Positions 41,387 through 49,856 of a stretch of 64,000 nt of DNA are shown here, piece after piece; positions within the stretch are counted from its first letter, which is position 1, and the number at the start of each line of letters is the position of its first letter. The notes under the pieces were generated by a model. That model worked only from the letters and a program-made list of their open reading frames with translations. It was not told where the DNA came from and searched no databases. A program made the translations under genes and the position numbers. The stretch comes from Litorivicinus sp965656605 (GTDB taxonomy: Bacteria > Pseudomonadota > Gammaproteobacteria > Pseudomonadales > Litorivicinaceae): positions 1 through 64,000 of the forward strand of contig CBFHLC010000005.1 of NCBI GenBank assembly GCA_965656605.1, read 5' to 3'.

Positions 41387-42473
41387 ATGGCAACGCCTGC
41401 ATGGCGCGCTGTTGCCAGTCATCCACTGCCAGTGCTTCTTGCGCTAGATAGCGTTTTACCGCAGCTCTAAACTCAGGGTGGGCAATTTGATGCAAGCTGC
41501 GGGTTTTAGTCGGCTCAAACCCACGGGGGATCTTGTGCTCGCCCTGAGCGCCCGGATCGAAGTGCTGCAAATTTTGTTCGATTGCAAACTCAATGCCTTG
41601 GTAGTAGCAGGCCTCGAAGTGCAAGCAGTCGATCGGCTGACCACCCCAGTAGCGTCCATACAGGGTGTGTGCGTCATAAAATAATAGGGCGGCACCGACC
41701 GGCTCTTTCTCGTGTTGCGCCAACACCAACACCATCTGATCTCCCATCCGATCAAACAGCATCTCGAAGGTGTCCGAGTTCAGATACCCGACTTGCCCGC
41801 GTACCTGATAGGTCTGCTGATAGAAATGGTAGAAGTACGCGCGTTGCTGGGGTGTTGTGTCCCGCCCCGATATTCGCTGCAGAGTGATTCCCTGCTCGGC
41901 CACGATCCGCCGCTCGCGCTTGATTGCTTTACGGCGTTTGCTGGTCATGGTGGCCAAAAATGCATCGAAATCGGTGTAGTCAGCATTGTGCCAGTGGTAT
42001 TGGACGCCGTATCGCCAATCACCGGACAGCGCATTGCATCCGTCATCGGCCGATGGGAATAGTCCGTGCCACGAGCTGTATTGAGTTAGTAACTCATCTA
42101 AATGACTTTGGAAGGCGTTTGCGTGTTGGGCGTCGCCTAGCAATCTAGGCCCGGTAGCCGGTGTAAAAGGCGCGGCACTGAGCAGCTTCGGATAATACTG
42201 ACCGCCGGCTCGCTCAAACGCGTCGGCCCAAGCAAAATCAAACACATACTCACCGCGGCTGTGATATTTCTCGAACAGCGGCAAGGCTGCGATTAAGACG
42301 CCGTCGATTTCATAGACTAAATGCTTGGTGACCCAGCCGGTGTGTTCGCTGGTTGCTCGGCTGTCCTCGAGTGCACTTAAAAACCCATGGCGCAGAAAAG
42401 GGTAGCCACCGGGTAGCAAGGCGTCCCAGGCTTCGGCCGACACCTGATGAATGCTGGACAGTTCGCGAATCAC
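41376..42473 (-). CDS. FemAB-like GNAT-fold acyltransferase (DUF482)
   Basis: A 365-residue protein. LPGGYPFLRHGFLSALEDS at the start and PLFEKYHSRGEYVFDFAWADA match the DUF482/PF04339 family. The GNAT-like second half has KRRKAIKRERRIVAEQGI and GQVGYLNSDTFEMLFDRMGD, then ALLFYDAHTLYGRYWG and FDPGAQGEHKIPRGFEP. Family members are predicted peptidogalycan-type or FemAB-like transferases; substrate unknown. It overlaps the DUF3108 gene by 4 nt. Confidence 0.8.
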   Translation of the reverse strand: MIRELSSIHQVSAEAWDALLPGGYPFLRHGFLSALEDSRATSEHTGWVTKHLVYEIDGVLIAALPLFEKYHSRGEYVFDFAWADAFERAGGQYYPKLLSAAPFTPATGPRLLGDAQHANAFQSHLDELLTQYSSWHGLFPSADDGCNALSGDWRYGVQYHWHNADYTDFDAFLATMTSKRRKAIKRERRIVAEQGITLQRISGRDTTPQQRAYFYHFYQQTYQVRGQVGYLNSDTFEMLFDRMGDQMVLVLAQHEKEPVGAALLFYDAHTLYGRYWGGQPIDCLHFEACYYQGIEFAIEQNLQHFDPGAQGEHKIPRGFEPTKTRSLHQIAHPEFRAAVKRYLAQEALAVDDWQQRAMQALPFKV

Positions 42474-43165
42474 TGCGGTGCAGCTACAGCGTCATCCTTG
42501 ATGAGTAGTTCGGCTGAACGCAGGCTAAGCTCGAAGGCTTTGCCATCACGATCCGCACGCAAGGCAACTAATAGATGCTCGCGCGCAGGATCGAACCACA
42601 AATCCGTGTGGTTGTTGTCGTTCTTGGTGTAGCGAAGTTGGATAACTTCCAGTGGGCCCGATGGGGTTTGAAGTGTCGTCAGACCCAAGTTTTCAATCGG
42701 GTATTCACGGATCCGGCCACGATCGGCCAGCTTTACCTGTAATGGACGGTTCTCGTTCAGCGCTGTCCGCAGCTCGAGCTGCAAAGTCAGCGGATCAAAC
42801 ACATCATCCTGTAATTCGAACACCGCGTCGCCCATAAAAGCCTGGCGTTGATTCCAGTTAAATCGGGTTTGTTGCTCTTTGGTGCGGCCCAGAATGCGCG
42901 TCTTGCGCACGAACTCGAGCGGCAAGATGTCACCCTGGGTGTTGACCCGAAACATCGAGGTCTCGTCAAGGGAGCCTAATGAGGCATCGGCGGTTTGCTT
43001 GAGGGTCCACATGTCGTTTTCCACGCTCATGTGTTGCGACGCCGTGCCTTTCAAGGTCATGCCGACGTCCCAGCTCAGATCGTATTGAGCGGAGTAAGGT
43101 GTCAGGGCGTGAGCCAAGCCGCACAGGCCTAGACCCAATGCCATAGAGATTGATTTGATCAACAT
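42470..43165 (-). CDS. DUF3108 secreted protein
   Basis: A 231-residue protein with a signal peptide (MLIKSISMALGLGLCGLAHA). The beta-rich domain includes YSAQYDLSWDVGMTLKGTAS, RKTRILGRTKEQQTRFNW and LRYTKNDNNHTDLWFDPAREH, typical of DUF3108 proteins encoded after purN in many gammaproteobacteria. The likely location is periplasm or outer membrane. Role unknown. Confidence 0.82.
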   Translation of the reverse strand: MLIKSISMALGLGLCGLAHALTPYSAQYDLSWDVGMTLKGTASQHMSVENDMWTLKQTADASLGSLDETSMFRVNTQGDILPLEFVRKTRILGRTKEQQTRFNWNQRQAFMGDAVFELQDDVFDPLTLQLELRTALNENRPLQVKLADRGRIREYPIENLGLTTLQTPSGPLEVIQLRYTKNDNNHTDLWFDPAREHLLVALRADRDGKAFELSLRSAELLIKDDAVAAPQ

Positions 43166-43202
43166 GGAATTAGCCTATCACCTCGAAGTGCAGTGCAACA
43201 GA

Positions 43203-43823
43203 TTAGAAATGATCCATGCGATCGATAGGTGCACCATCGAGCAGGGTCTGGCCCGGAGCCATGGCTAGACGGCCTTGAATCAGTGCCCAGCAAACGGCGG
43301 GGTACAGTTGGTGCTCTTGCTGCAGCACGCGAGCGGCCAGAGTGGACGCATCGTCGCCTGATTGAATCGTGACGCTGCGTTGTCCGATGAGTGGCCCGCC
43401 ATCGAGCTCGGCCGTGGCCCAATGAACCGACACGCCAGCTTGGCTGTCGCCGGCGTCCAATGCCCGTTGATGGGTGTGCAGGCCTTTGTATTTGGGCAGC
43501 AGGGAAGGATGAATGTTGACCATTTTTCCATCGAATCGCTGCATAAAGCTCCCGCCCAAGATTCGCATGAATCCGGCCATGACGATCCAGTCAGGATTTA
43601 ATGCGGATAGCTGATCGCCGAGTGCTGTGTCGAACGCATCGCGCGAGTCGAACTCGGTGTGGTCAAGCACGACCTGTCTCAGCCCCGCGGTTTCGGCGCG
43701 TGCCAGGCAGCCTGCACCCGGGCGGTTACTGATCAGTGCGCTCAGATGTGGGCGCACCTGATCATCATCTAGCAGAGCCTGAAAGTTCGACCCGCCCCCG
43801 CTGGCAAGAACAACAATGCTCAC
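43203..43823 (-). CDS. purN: Phosphoribosylglycinamide formyltransferase
   Basis: A 206-residue enzyme using 10-formyl-THF to formylate GAR in purine synthesis. It begins SIVVLASGGGSNFQALLDD and has NRPGAGCLARAETAGL, VMAGFMRIL, NIHPSLLPKYKGLHTHQRAL and the catalytic Asp in VHWATAELDGGPLIGQR. The start is the GTG at 43823 because it overlaps the purM stop (GTGA) and begins the first conserved strand; the ATG at 43868 lies well inside purM. Confidence 0.93.
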   Translation of the reverse strand: MSIVVLASGGGSNFQALLDDDQVRPHLSALISNRPGAGCLARAETAGLRQVVLDHTEFDSRDAFDTALGDQLSALNPDWIVMAGFMRILGGSFMQRFDGKMVNIHPSLLPKYKGLHTHQRALDAGDSQAGVSVHWATAELDGGPLIGQRSVTIQSGDDASTLAARVLQQEHQLYPAVCWALIQGRLAMAPGQTLLDGAPIDRMDHF

Positions 43824-44845
43824 GCCAGGGTTAGCTTGCCGCTGTCGTTTAGCTCGCCAATGACCCACGGGTCGGCTTCCATAGAGCCCAGTACCGCGAG
43901 TGCTTTAGCCGCATCTTCTGCACTGATGACGATGCACATACCGACGCCTAGGTTGAACACTCGAGCCATCTCGAAGTCATCAACGCTGCCCGCCTGTTGT
44001 AGCCAGTCAAATACCGCCGGAATTTCCCAGCTGCTTTTGTCCAATGCAACGCCAACGCCCTCGGGCAATACGCGGGGTAGGTTTTCAATCAATCCGCCGC
44101 CGGTGATGTGCGACATCGCCTTGACGGTCAATTCGCGGGTCAACACCAGCAATTCCTGAGCGTAAATCCGTGTCGGTTCCATCAAATGATCGATCAGCGG
44201 CTTGCCGTTCAGATCTTGATTAACATCCGCGCCTGACACTTCAAGGATTTTACGTACCAGAGAGTACCCATTGGAGTGAGGCCCCGACGAGGGTAAGGCG
44301 ATCACAACGTCACCGGCGTGGCAATCGCCACCGCTGATGATTTTGCTCTCCTCGACCACACCGACACAGAAGCCGGCCAGATCAAAGTCATCATTGTGAT
44401 AAAGACCGGGCATCTCGGCGGTCTCGCCGCCAGCTAGCGTGGCGCCGGACTGTTTGCAGCCCTCGGCTATGCCTGCGATGACGCGAGTCGCGCTGTCCAC
44501 GTCTAGGTGTCCAGTGGCGTAGTAATCCAAGAACAACAAGGGCTCTGCACCCAACGTCAGAATGTCATTGACGCACATCGCGACCAAATCGATTCCAATG
44601 CCGTCGAGCTGTCCACTGTCCAGTGCCAGACGCAGCTTGGTGCCAACACCGTCGGTGCCGCTGACCAGAACCGGTTGATCGTAGCCAGTGGGTAGGCGGG
44701 TCAGTGCTCCAAAGCCACCGATGCTACCTAGCATCTCGGGTCGGCGAGTCGCCGCAGCCAGCGGTCCAACGCGTTTGACTAGCTCATTGCCAGCATCGAT
44801 ATCTACGCCCGCAGCGCGGTAGTCCAGTCCCTTTGAATCGCTCAT
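43820..44845 (-). CDS. purM: Phosphoribosylformylglycinamidine cyclo-ligase (AIR synthetase)
   Basis: A 341-residue ATP-dependent enzyme forming AIR, the fifth step of purine synthesis. It begins YRAAGVDIDAGNELVKRVG and has LVSGTDGVGTKLRLALDSGQ, DLVAMCVNDILTLGAEPLLF, LAGGETAEMPGLYHNDDFDL and HITGGGLIENLPRVLP. It is the first gene of purM-purN-DUF3108-DUF482 and is divergent from the DUF2066-hda pair. Confidence 0.95.
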   Translation of the reverse strand: MSDSKGLDYRAAGVDIDAGNELVKRVGPLAAATRRPEMLGSIGGFGALTRLPTGYDQPVLVSGTDGVGTKLRLALDSGQLDGIGIDLVAMCVNDILTLGAEPLLFLDYYATGHLDVDSATRVIAGIAEGCKQSGATLAGGETAEMPGLYHNDDFDLAGFCVGVVEESKIISGGDCHAGDVVIALPSSGPHSNGYSLVRKILEVSGADVNQDLNGKPLIDHLMEPTRIYAQELLVLTRELTVKAMSHITGGGLIENLPRVLPEGVGVALDKSSWEIPAVFDWLQQAGSVDDFEMARVFNLGVGMCIVISAEDAAKALAVLGSMEADPWVIGELNDSGKLTLA

Positions 44846-44874
44846 TTCATCCTCGAGATACGTGAAAGAAGCGC

Positions 44875-44880
44875 ATTCTA
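44875..44880 (-). promoter_or_regulatory. Putative -10 box (TAGAAT) of purM
   Basis: TAGAAT on the minus strand, 29 nt before the purM ATG. The -35 region is weak. No recognisable PurR site was seen. Confidence 0.35.
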
Positions 44881-44928
44881 CCTTTCAGGCGCGTTAAGAT
44901 GTAGCTGGAATTGCATGAGGAATGTGGA

Positions 44929-45903
44929 TTGCTCCGAATTTTAGTTTTACTGCTATGGATTCCCGCCGCATGGGCCAGCCTTTACGACGTACGCGTCGCA
45001 GTGCCAGCCGAACAAGACGGCAACACCGTGCAGATACAACAGCAGGCTTTGAATACAGTTCTGTCGCGATTGATTGGTCGTGCCGCCCTCAGCGATGGGC
45101 GTCTGTTGAAGTTCACTGATAATGCAGCGCAGTGGATTGCCTCGTGGGGATTTGCGTCCGAGCTGGACGAAGCCAGCCGCATCGCCACGCTGTCAGTCTC
45201 TCCTTCGATTCGACGTGAGCTGGCCACATTGGAAATTCCGTTATGGACCCAGCCACGACCCGCACAGTGGTTGTGGATGCTGGTGGATTTAGGCGAGGGT
45301 CGTCAGCCCATTTCACGCCAATCTGCACCGGAATTGTGGAGTGCTCTGCAGCAGCAAGCGGATTTTTGGCAGCTGCCACTGGCCACGCCCCAGTGGAATG
45401 ATCAGGATAGGGCCGAGGTGAATACTTCCGAGCTGTGGGGATTGTTTCTGGACGGTGTGGATCGTGCGGCTCAGCGCTACTCGAGCGATTACACCGCAGG
45501 TCGGATCTTAAAGGCCGGCGATCAATGGCAAATGAGCATTAAGACCTCTGATGGTCGTCGCCTGACCACCCGTTATCCCAGTGCGCAGGCGCTGGCCCAA
45601 GGCTTGTACGAATTTTGGCGGGCGCCCTTGGTGTCGCGATACGCAATTGCCGGACAGGGTCAGTTGGATCTGGCGATTGAGCAGTTAACGCCTCAGAGTT
45701 ACGCGAATTGGATTCGTGTTATTCGGGATCTGGACAGCGTTGATCGGGCGTGGCCGATTTTTTCCAACGATCAATTTACCGTGCTACGTATCCAAACCGG
45801 CGCAACAGCCGATCAGCTCAATGCCTTATTAAGCACGACCCTGAACTTCGAGCCCGCAGCGTTGCCAGCCTCCGCTGATTTGATGGTGCGGTGGTTGCCG
45901 TGA
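44929..45903 (+). CDS. DUF2066 secreted protein
   Basis: A 324-residue protein with a signal peptide (MLRILVLLLWIPAAWA), then SLYDVRVAVPAEQDGNTVQIQ, QALNTVLSRLIGRAAL and VSPSIRRELATLEIPLWTQ, which match the DUF2066 family encoded between purM and hda in pseudomonads. Function unknown, probably periplasmic. The start is TTG at 44929: GAGGAA lies 6 nt upstream and it gives a clean signal peptide, unlike the earlier TTG at 44911. Confidence 0.82.
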   Translation: MLRILVLLLWIPAAWASLYDVRVAVPAEQDGNTVQIQQQALNTVLSRLIGRAALSDGRLLKFTDNAAQWIASWGFASELDEASRIATLSVSPSIRRELATLEIPLWTQPRPAQWLWMLVDLGEGRQPISRQSAPELWSALQQQADFWQLPLATPQWNDQDRAEVNTSELWGLFLDGVDRAAQRYSSDYTAGRILKAGDQWQMSIKTSDGRRLTTRYPSAQALAQGLYEFWRAPLVSRYAIAGQGQLDLAIEQLTPQSYANWIRVIRDLDSVDRAWPIFSNDQFTVLRIQTGATADQLNALLSTTLNFEPAALPASADLMVRWLP

Positions 45904-46559
45904 GACAGGGCGTTTTAAATCCTTGGCCACTGCCGGATACGCACATGGCCGCATTCGAGCCGGGTCAAAATGCAGCGCTGCTAGAGGCCTTGCAGCAGCG
46001 TGCATCGATGTGGATTCATGGGCCGAATGGCGCGGGCAAGACGCATTTGGCTCAAGCTCAGGTGGCGGCAAACGGCGGATTCTACTTGTTGCTTAGCGAC
46101 AGCGCGTTGCGGCCCGATGTGCTGGAGGGGTTGGAGGTGTTCTCGCCGTTGTATTTGGATGACGTCGATGCGGTGTGTGGGCAGCGTGATTGGGAGGAAT
46201 CTTTATTTGCCCTGTGGAATGCTTGCTTGGATCAATCGGTCCCGCTGATTTGTTTTGCCGCGCGCCCGGTCGACCATGGTGATTGGGCCATTCCAGATTT
46301 ACGTTCTCGCATGGCACAGCTGCCGCCCTTTTCGTTAAAACCCTTGGCGGAATCTGACCTACCGTCCGCGCTGGCGCGGCGTGCGCAGCTGATCGATTTG
46401 CGGCTACCGGCGGAGGTGGTGGATTATCTATTGCGTCACCATGCCCGTTCTATTTCGCAGTTGGCTGCACTGTTGACGCAGCTCGAACGGGCTTCGTTGC
46501 AATTAAAGCGGCCCTTAACCGTGCCGCTGGTCCGGCAAATATTGGGCGCGCGTGATTAA
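45900..46559 (+). CDS. hda: DnaA regulatory inactivator Hda
   Basis: A 219-residue AAA+ protein homologous to DnaA domain III. With the sliding clamp it promotes hydrolysis of DnaA-bound ATP and prevents over-initiation of replication. Walker A is HGPNGAGKTHLAQA and the Walker B region is LYLDDVDAVCGQ; sensor and arginine-finger helices follow (RSRMAQLPPFSLKPL). The N-terminal QGVLNPWPLP could be a degenerate clamp-binding segment. The GTG at 45900 overlaps the DUF2066 stop (GTGA); a GTG at 45891 is an alternative. Confidence 0.88.
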   Translation: MRQGVLNPWPLPDTHMAAFEPGQNAALLEALQQRASMWIHGPNGAGKTHLAQAQVAANGGFYLLLSDSALRPDVLEGLEVFSPLYLDDVDAVCGQRDWEESLFALWNACLDQSVPLICFAARPVDHGDWAIPDLRSRMAQLPPFSLKPLAESDLPSALARRAQLIDLRLPAEVVDYLLRHHARSISQLAALLTQLERASLQLKRPLTVPLVRQILGARD

Positions 46560-46561
46560 GC

Positions 46562-46597
46562 TTGGCGTCAGATAAAGACTACTGTATAAATATACAA
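46562..46597 (+). promoter_or_regulatory. recA promoter with LexA (SOS) box
   Basis: TTGGCG (46562-46567), 17 nt, TATAAA (46585-46590). CTGT-ATAAATAT-ACAA (46582-46597) overlaps the -10 box and matches the LexA consensus CTGT-N8-ACAG with one change. LexA bound here would block RNA polymerase, as at recA genes of related bacteria. Confidence 0.8.
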
Positions 46598-46665
46598 ATA
46601 CCGACAGACAACGGCCGCGAATTTTATAAATTACGTGGCTCAGCAAACAACGTGGAATTAAAGAT

Positions 46666-47706
46666 ATGAGTGACAACCGAGGCAAGGCATTAGACGCCGC
46701 ACTAACCCAAATCGAACGTCAGTTTGGTAAAGGTTCCATCATGCGGATGGGCGATGCGCCAATCGAAGCGATCCCAGCGATTTCTACCGGCTCTTTGGGT
46801 TTGGATATTGCGTTGGGCATAGGCGGGTTGCCGGTCGGTCGTATCGTCGAGATCTACGGCCCCGAAAGCTCAGGCAAGACCACGTTGACGCTGCAGGCGA
46901 TTGCCGAGTGCCAGAAAAACGGTGGCACCGCGGCATTTATCGACGCCGAGCATGCTTTGGATCCTGAATACGCGGGTAAACTGGGCGTTGATGTCGGGTC
47001 GCTGTTGGTTTCACAGCCTGACACGGGCGAGCAAGCACTGGAAATTACCGATATGTTGGTACGCTCAGGCGGTATCGATTTGTTGGTCATCGACTCGGTC
47101 GCGGCACTGACACCACGTGCGGAAATTGAAGGCGACATGGGTGATAGCCACGTCGGTTTGCAGGCTCGCCTGATGAGCCAAGCACTGCGTAAAATCACCG
47201 GTAACATAAAGCGCTCAAACTGCATGGTGATTTTCATTAACCAAATTCGTATGAAGATTGGTGTGATGTTCGGTTCACCTGAAACCACCACCGGTGGTAA
47301 CGCGTTGAAGTTTTACTCTTCGGTTCGATTGGATATTCGTCGTATCGGCGCGATCAAGAGCGGCGATGAAGTGGTGGGTAACGAAACCCGGGTTAAGGTG
47401 GTTAAAAACAAAGTATCACCGCCATTCCGTCAGGCTGAATTCCAGATCATGTACGGCAAGGGTATCTACCGTATGGGCGAGGTCATCGACTGGGGCGTCA
47501 AGGAGGGCTTGGTCGACAAGGCCGGTGCTTGGTACAGCTACAAAGGGGACCGTATCGGGCAGGGCAAGGCCAACGCCTGTAACTACCTGGACGAGCATCC
47601 AGAGATGGCCCAAGAGATCGAAGGCGAGTTGCGTCGCCGTCTGCTGACCAAAGGGCCAATCGTCGAGGACGATACCCCTGAAGAAATGCCAGCTGATCAA
47701 GAGTAA
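46666..47706 (+). CDS. recA: Recombinase RecA
   Basis: A 346-residue protein for strand exchange and LexA co-cleavage. Walker A is GPESSGKTT (65-73), followed by ALDPEYAGKLGVDV, LLVIDSVAALTPRAEIEGDMG, LMSQALRKITGNIKRSNC and VIFINQIRMKIGVMFGSPET (loops L1/L2). The leader carries a LexA box. A Nudix gene follows after 2 nt in place of the more usual recX. Confidence 0.97.
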   Translation: MSDNRGKALDAALTQIERQFGKGSIMRMGDAPIEAIPAISTGSLGLDIALGIGGLPVGRIVEIYGPESSGKTTLTLQAIAECQKNGGTAAFIDAEHALDPEYAGKLGVDVGSLLVSQPDTGEQALEITDMLVRSGGIDLLVIDSVAALTPRAEIEGDMGDSHVGLQARLMSQALRKITGNIKRSNCMVIFINQIRMKIGVMFGSPETTTGGNALKFYSSVRLDIRRIGAIKSGDEVVGNETRVKVVKNKVSPPFRQAEFQIMYGKGIYRMGEVIDWGVKEGLVDKAGAWYSYKGDRIGQGKANACNYLDEHPEMAQEIEGELRRRLLTKGPIVEDDTPEEMPADQE

Positions 47707-47708
47707 CG

Positions 47709-48134
47709 GTGCCCAGCATCCCTAGGCAGCAAGCCTACATTGCTGTCTACGTTTGGTTACAACGTCAGGGCAAAGTCCTGGCGTTGCAACGCCAAAACAC
47801 AGGCTACATGGACGGTTTGTGGTGTCCGCCGGCTGGCGGCGTCGATCAGGGCGAGTCGGTGATGGACTGCGTGGTGCGCGAGTGCCAAGAGGAAGTCGGC
47901 GTTCACGTCATTCCTGAATCAGTACAGCTGGTTCATACGTTGCATCGCAAAACGCCCGAACGTTTCGTCATAGATTTGTTTTTTTCCGCCGATTTTATTG
48001 GGTCGCCAATCAATGCCGAACCACACAAAGCCAGTCAGATCCGATGGGTCGATCCGGATCAATTCACGGACTGGATGAGTTATATCCCTGCTGTCTTAGC
48101 CTCGACGTCACCTTACTCAGAACAGGGTTTCTAA
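47709..48134 (+). CDS. Nudix hydrolase
   Basis: A 141-residue pyrophosphohydrolase. The Nudix box is GGVDQGESVMDCVVRECQEEV, fitting GX5EX7REUXEEXGU except that Cys occupies the first hydrophobic U position. YIAVYVWLQRQGKVLALQRQ precedes it, and LFFSADFIGSPINAEPHKAS follows. The substrate is not predictable; many homologues with this layout clean damaged or excess nucleotides. The GTG start at 47709 is 2 nt after the recA stop with no terminator between, so it is probably co-transcribed with recA and SOS-responsive. It overlaps thiN tail-to-tail by 4 nt. Confidence 0.88.
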   Translation: MPSIPRQQAYIAVYVWLQRQGKVLALQRQNTGYMDGLWCPPAGGVDQGESVMDCVVRECQEEVGVHVIPESVQLVHTLHRKTPERFVIDLFFSADFIGSPINAEPHKASQIRWVDPDQFTDWMSYIPAVLASTSPYSEQGF

Positions 48135-48730
48135 TTGATCGGGCTGGGGCAGATCCACCAAAACTTTCCTTGCCCTTCAACGCGCACATCAGCTTCCTCG
48201 CAGGTGTTTGACGATCCCACCGCACCGCCGGGTTCAAGTAACAAGCCATCCAGGGGATAGCGCAGTCCGGTGCTGTATTTAAACGTGCAGGACTCTGCCG
48301 GTATGACCCCCAGAGTCTCGCCGACTTGATGCAGGCCGCGGTATCGCCCATTGCACCCTTGGATCTGTTGTAACTGATCAACCAAGGTTAACCGTGGATG
48401 TTTCAGTAGGGCGGATAAATTGGCCAAGCTGTGATCCCAGCGCGCGCCTAAAAATCCAATTCCAACCATTGCGGGTGCCGTGATCCTGGCCAAGCATTTT
48501 TCCAGATCTGTGGTGTTCTGGTCTTGATCGATCATGATGTGATCGTCGGGCTGGGCCTCAATGCTATCCCCGTCACCGATCACCATGGCGCTACAGCCGT
48601 CCCAATGCCTGCGACCGCCATCAGCGCAGATCACGGGTCCGTCAAATCGGTTCAGCCATGCGCGTTCTGCCTCGCTCAGCGGTGCGTTTCCGATCAGTAA
48701 AACGGTTTGTTCAAAGATAATTGACTGCAT
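48131..48730 (-). CDS. thiN: Thiamine pyrophosphokinase
   Basis: A 199-residue kinase that converts thiamine to thiamine diphosphate with ATP. It has PVICADGGRRHW, AMVIGDGDSI and DQDQNTTDLEKCLA, the three nucleotide/Mg2+ motifs of the TPK catalytic domain, then GFLGARWDHSLANLSAL. The C-terminal part includes FKYSTGLRYPLDGLLLEPG, a TPK thiamine-binding element. It is divergent from the TPP riboswitch and thiBPQ uptake genes; import followed by pyrophosphorylation makes a coherent salvage route. Confidence 0.9.
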   Translation of the reverse strand: MQSIIFEQTVLLIGNAPLSEAERAWLNRFDGPVICADGGRRHWDGCSAMVIGDGDSIEAQPDDHIMIDQDQNTTDLEKCLARITAPAMVGIGFLGARWDHSLANLSALLKHPRLTLVDQLQQIQGCNGRYRGLHQVGETLGVIPAESCTFKYSTGLRYPLDGLLLEPGGAVGSSNTCEEADVRVEGQGKFWWICPSPIN

Positions 48731-48755
48731 AACTCAGCAGGGTACCATCAGCCGC

Positions 48756-48828
48756 GTCTGGGGTGCGCCACGTGGCGCTGAGAGCACACCCATTGAACCT
48801 GAACCAGATTGTGCTGGCGGAGGGAGAC
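48756..48828 (+). promoter_or_regulatory. TPP riboswitch (thi-box) controlling thiBPQ
   Basis: GTCTGGGGTGCGCC, then CTGAGAGCACACCC, TGAACCTGA, ACCAGATTGTGCTGG and CGGAGGGAGAC follow the THI-box consensus in order. P1 pairs GTCT (48756-48759) with AGAC (48825-48828). It would bind thiamine pyrophosphate and lower expression of the thiamine uptake genes when TPP is plentiful. Confidence 0.93.
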
Positions 48829-48862
48829 ATCGCGTCCTGCCTCGTGCCGCCTTGGTTTTTTT
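48816..48862 (+). terminator. Likely riboswitch expression platform (terminator)
   Basis: GGCGG (48816-48820) can pair with CCGCC (48847-48851), with AGG/CCT extending inside, followed by TTGGTTTTTTT (48852-48862). The left arm lies in the 3' part of the aptamer, so terminator and aptamer would share bases. A start-codon control model is also possible, as GGAG of the thiB ribosome-binding site follows at 48869. Confidence 0.5.
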
Positions 48863-48878
48863 GAACCTGGAGCGAGCT

Positions 48879-49856
48879 GTGAAAAAACTACTGTTAACTG
48901 CGGCACTCGCCGCGCCGGCTTTTGCAGCCGATACACTGACCGTTTACACCTACGATGCGTTTGCCGCCGATTGGGGTCCCGCCCCGGCGATTGAGCAGGC
49001 GTTCGAAGCGGTGTGCGAATGCGATTTGAAATTTGTCGCAGCGGATTCGTCGTTAGCGCTGTTGCGTAAGGTTCAGCTGGAAGGCGATTCGACACCGGCG
49101 GACGTGATCCTGGGCCTAGATACCAACTCAATGGAGCTGGCCCGTTCAACCGGCTTATTTGCCACGCCTGACTGGGACCCCTCGGTCTTGGATTTGCCAG
49201 TGCAGTGGAGTGAGCAGACTTTTGTTCCCTTTGACTACTCAATCTTTGCGATGGTGTATCAAAAGGACCGCCTAGCGCAGGCGCCTAACAGCCTAGAGGC
49301 GCTGCGCACCTTGCCCGAGGACGTCAAACTGGTGATCCAAGACCCTCGCTCTTCAACCCCCGGGTTAGGCTTGGTGTTGTGGGTCAAGTCGGTCTATGGC
49401 GATCAGGCCGAAAGCTTTTGGCGTGACGTTCAGGATAGCGTCCTGACCGTGACAGCCGGCTGGAGTGAGGCCTACAACCTGTTCCTAGAGGGTGAAGCAG
49501 AAATGGTGCTGTCGTACACCACATCGCCTGCGTATCACCGTATTGCTGAGGGCGACGATCGTTTTGCTTGGGCCTCCTTCAACGAGGGGCACCAAGGCCA
49601 GATTGAAGTGGCAGGTCGCCTGAAATCATCCAAGCAGCCTGAGCTGGCGGATCAATTTATGCGCTTCATCACGACCCGCGATTTCCAGTCGACTATCCCC
49701 ACCGGTAATTGGGCGTATCCAGTGATCGACTTGCCCTTGCCTGAGGGTTTTGAAGTACAAGAGCGCCCCGAGCCGTTCCGACTGGCGGATCCTGTCAAAG
49801 CGGAAGCGCTGCGTCGCGATGCTGTTGCCGAATTTCTTAGCGTATTTGGCGGTTGA
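48879..49856 (+). CDS. thiB: Thiamine ABC transporter, periplasmic binding protein
   Basis: A 325-residue binding protein. A signal peptide (MKKLLLTAALAAPAFA) is followed by DTLTVYTYDAFAADWGPAPA, the TbpA/ThiB opening. GLDTNSMELARSTGLFA, FVPFDYSIFAMVYQKDRL and QDPRSSTPGLGLVLWVKSVYG are family blocks. It captures thiamine (and phosphates) in the periplasm for ThiPQ. The GTG at 48879 has GGAG 6 nt upstream; upstream in-frame sequence belongs to the riboswitch leader. thiP starts at its stop (TTGA). Confidence 0.94.
   Translation: MKKLLLTAALAAPAFAADTLTVYTYDAFAADWGPAPAIEQAFEAVCECDLKFVAADSSLALLRKVQLEGDSTPADVILGLDTNSMELARSTGLFATPDWDPSVLDLPVQWSEQTFVPFDYSIFAMVYQKDRLAQAPNSLEALRTLPEDVKLVIQDPRSSTPGLGLVLWVKSVYGDQAESFWRDVQDSVLTVTAGWSEAYNLFLEGEAEMVLSYTTSPAYHRIAEGDDRFAWASFNEGHQGQIEVAGRLKSSKQPELADQFMRFITTRDFQSTIPTGNWAYPVIDLPLPEGFEVQERPEPFRLADPVKAEALRRDAVAEFLSVFGG

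Noticed and set aside
43824..43868. ATG at 43868 as start of purN
   Set aside because: It lies 49 nt inside purM; the GTG at 43823 overlaps the purM stop as GTGA and begins at the conserved first strand.
48561..48878. Upstream extension of thiB reading from 48561
   Set aside because: It crosses thiN and the whole TPP riboswitch; the GTG at 48879 has a ribosome-binding site and begins a signal peptide.
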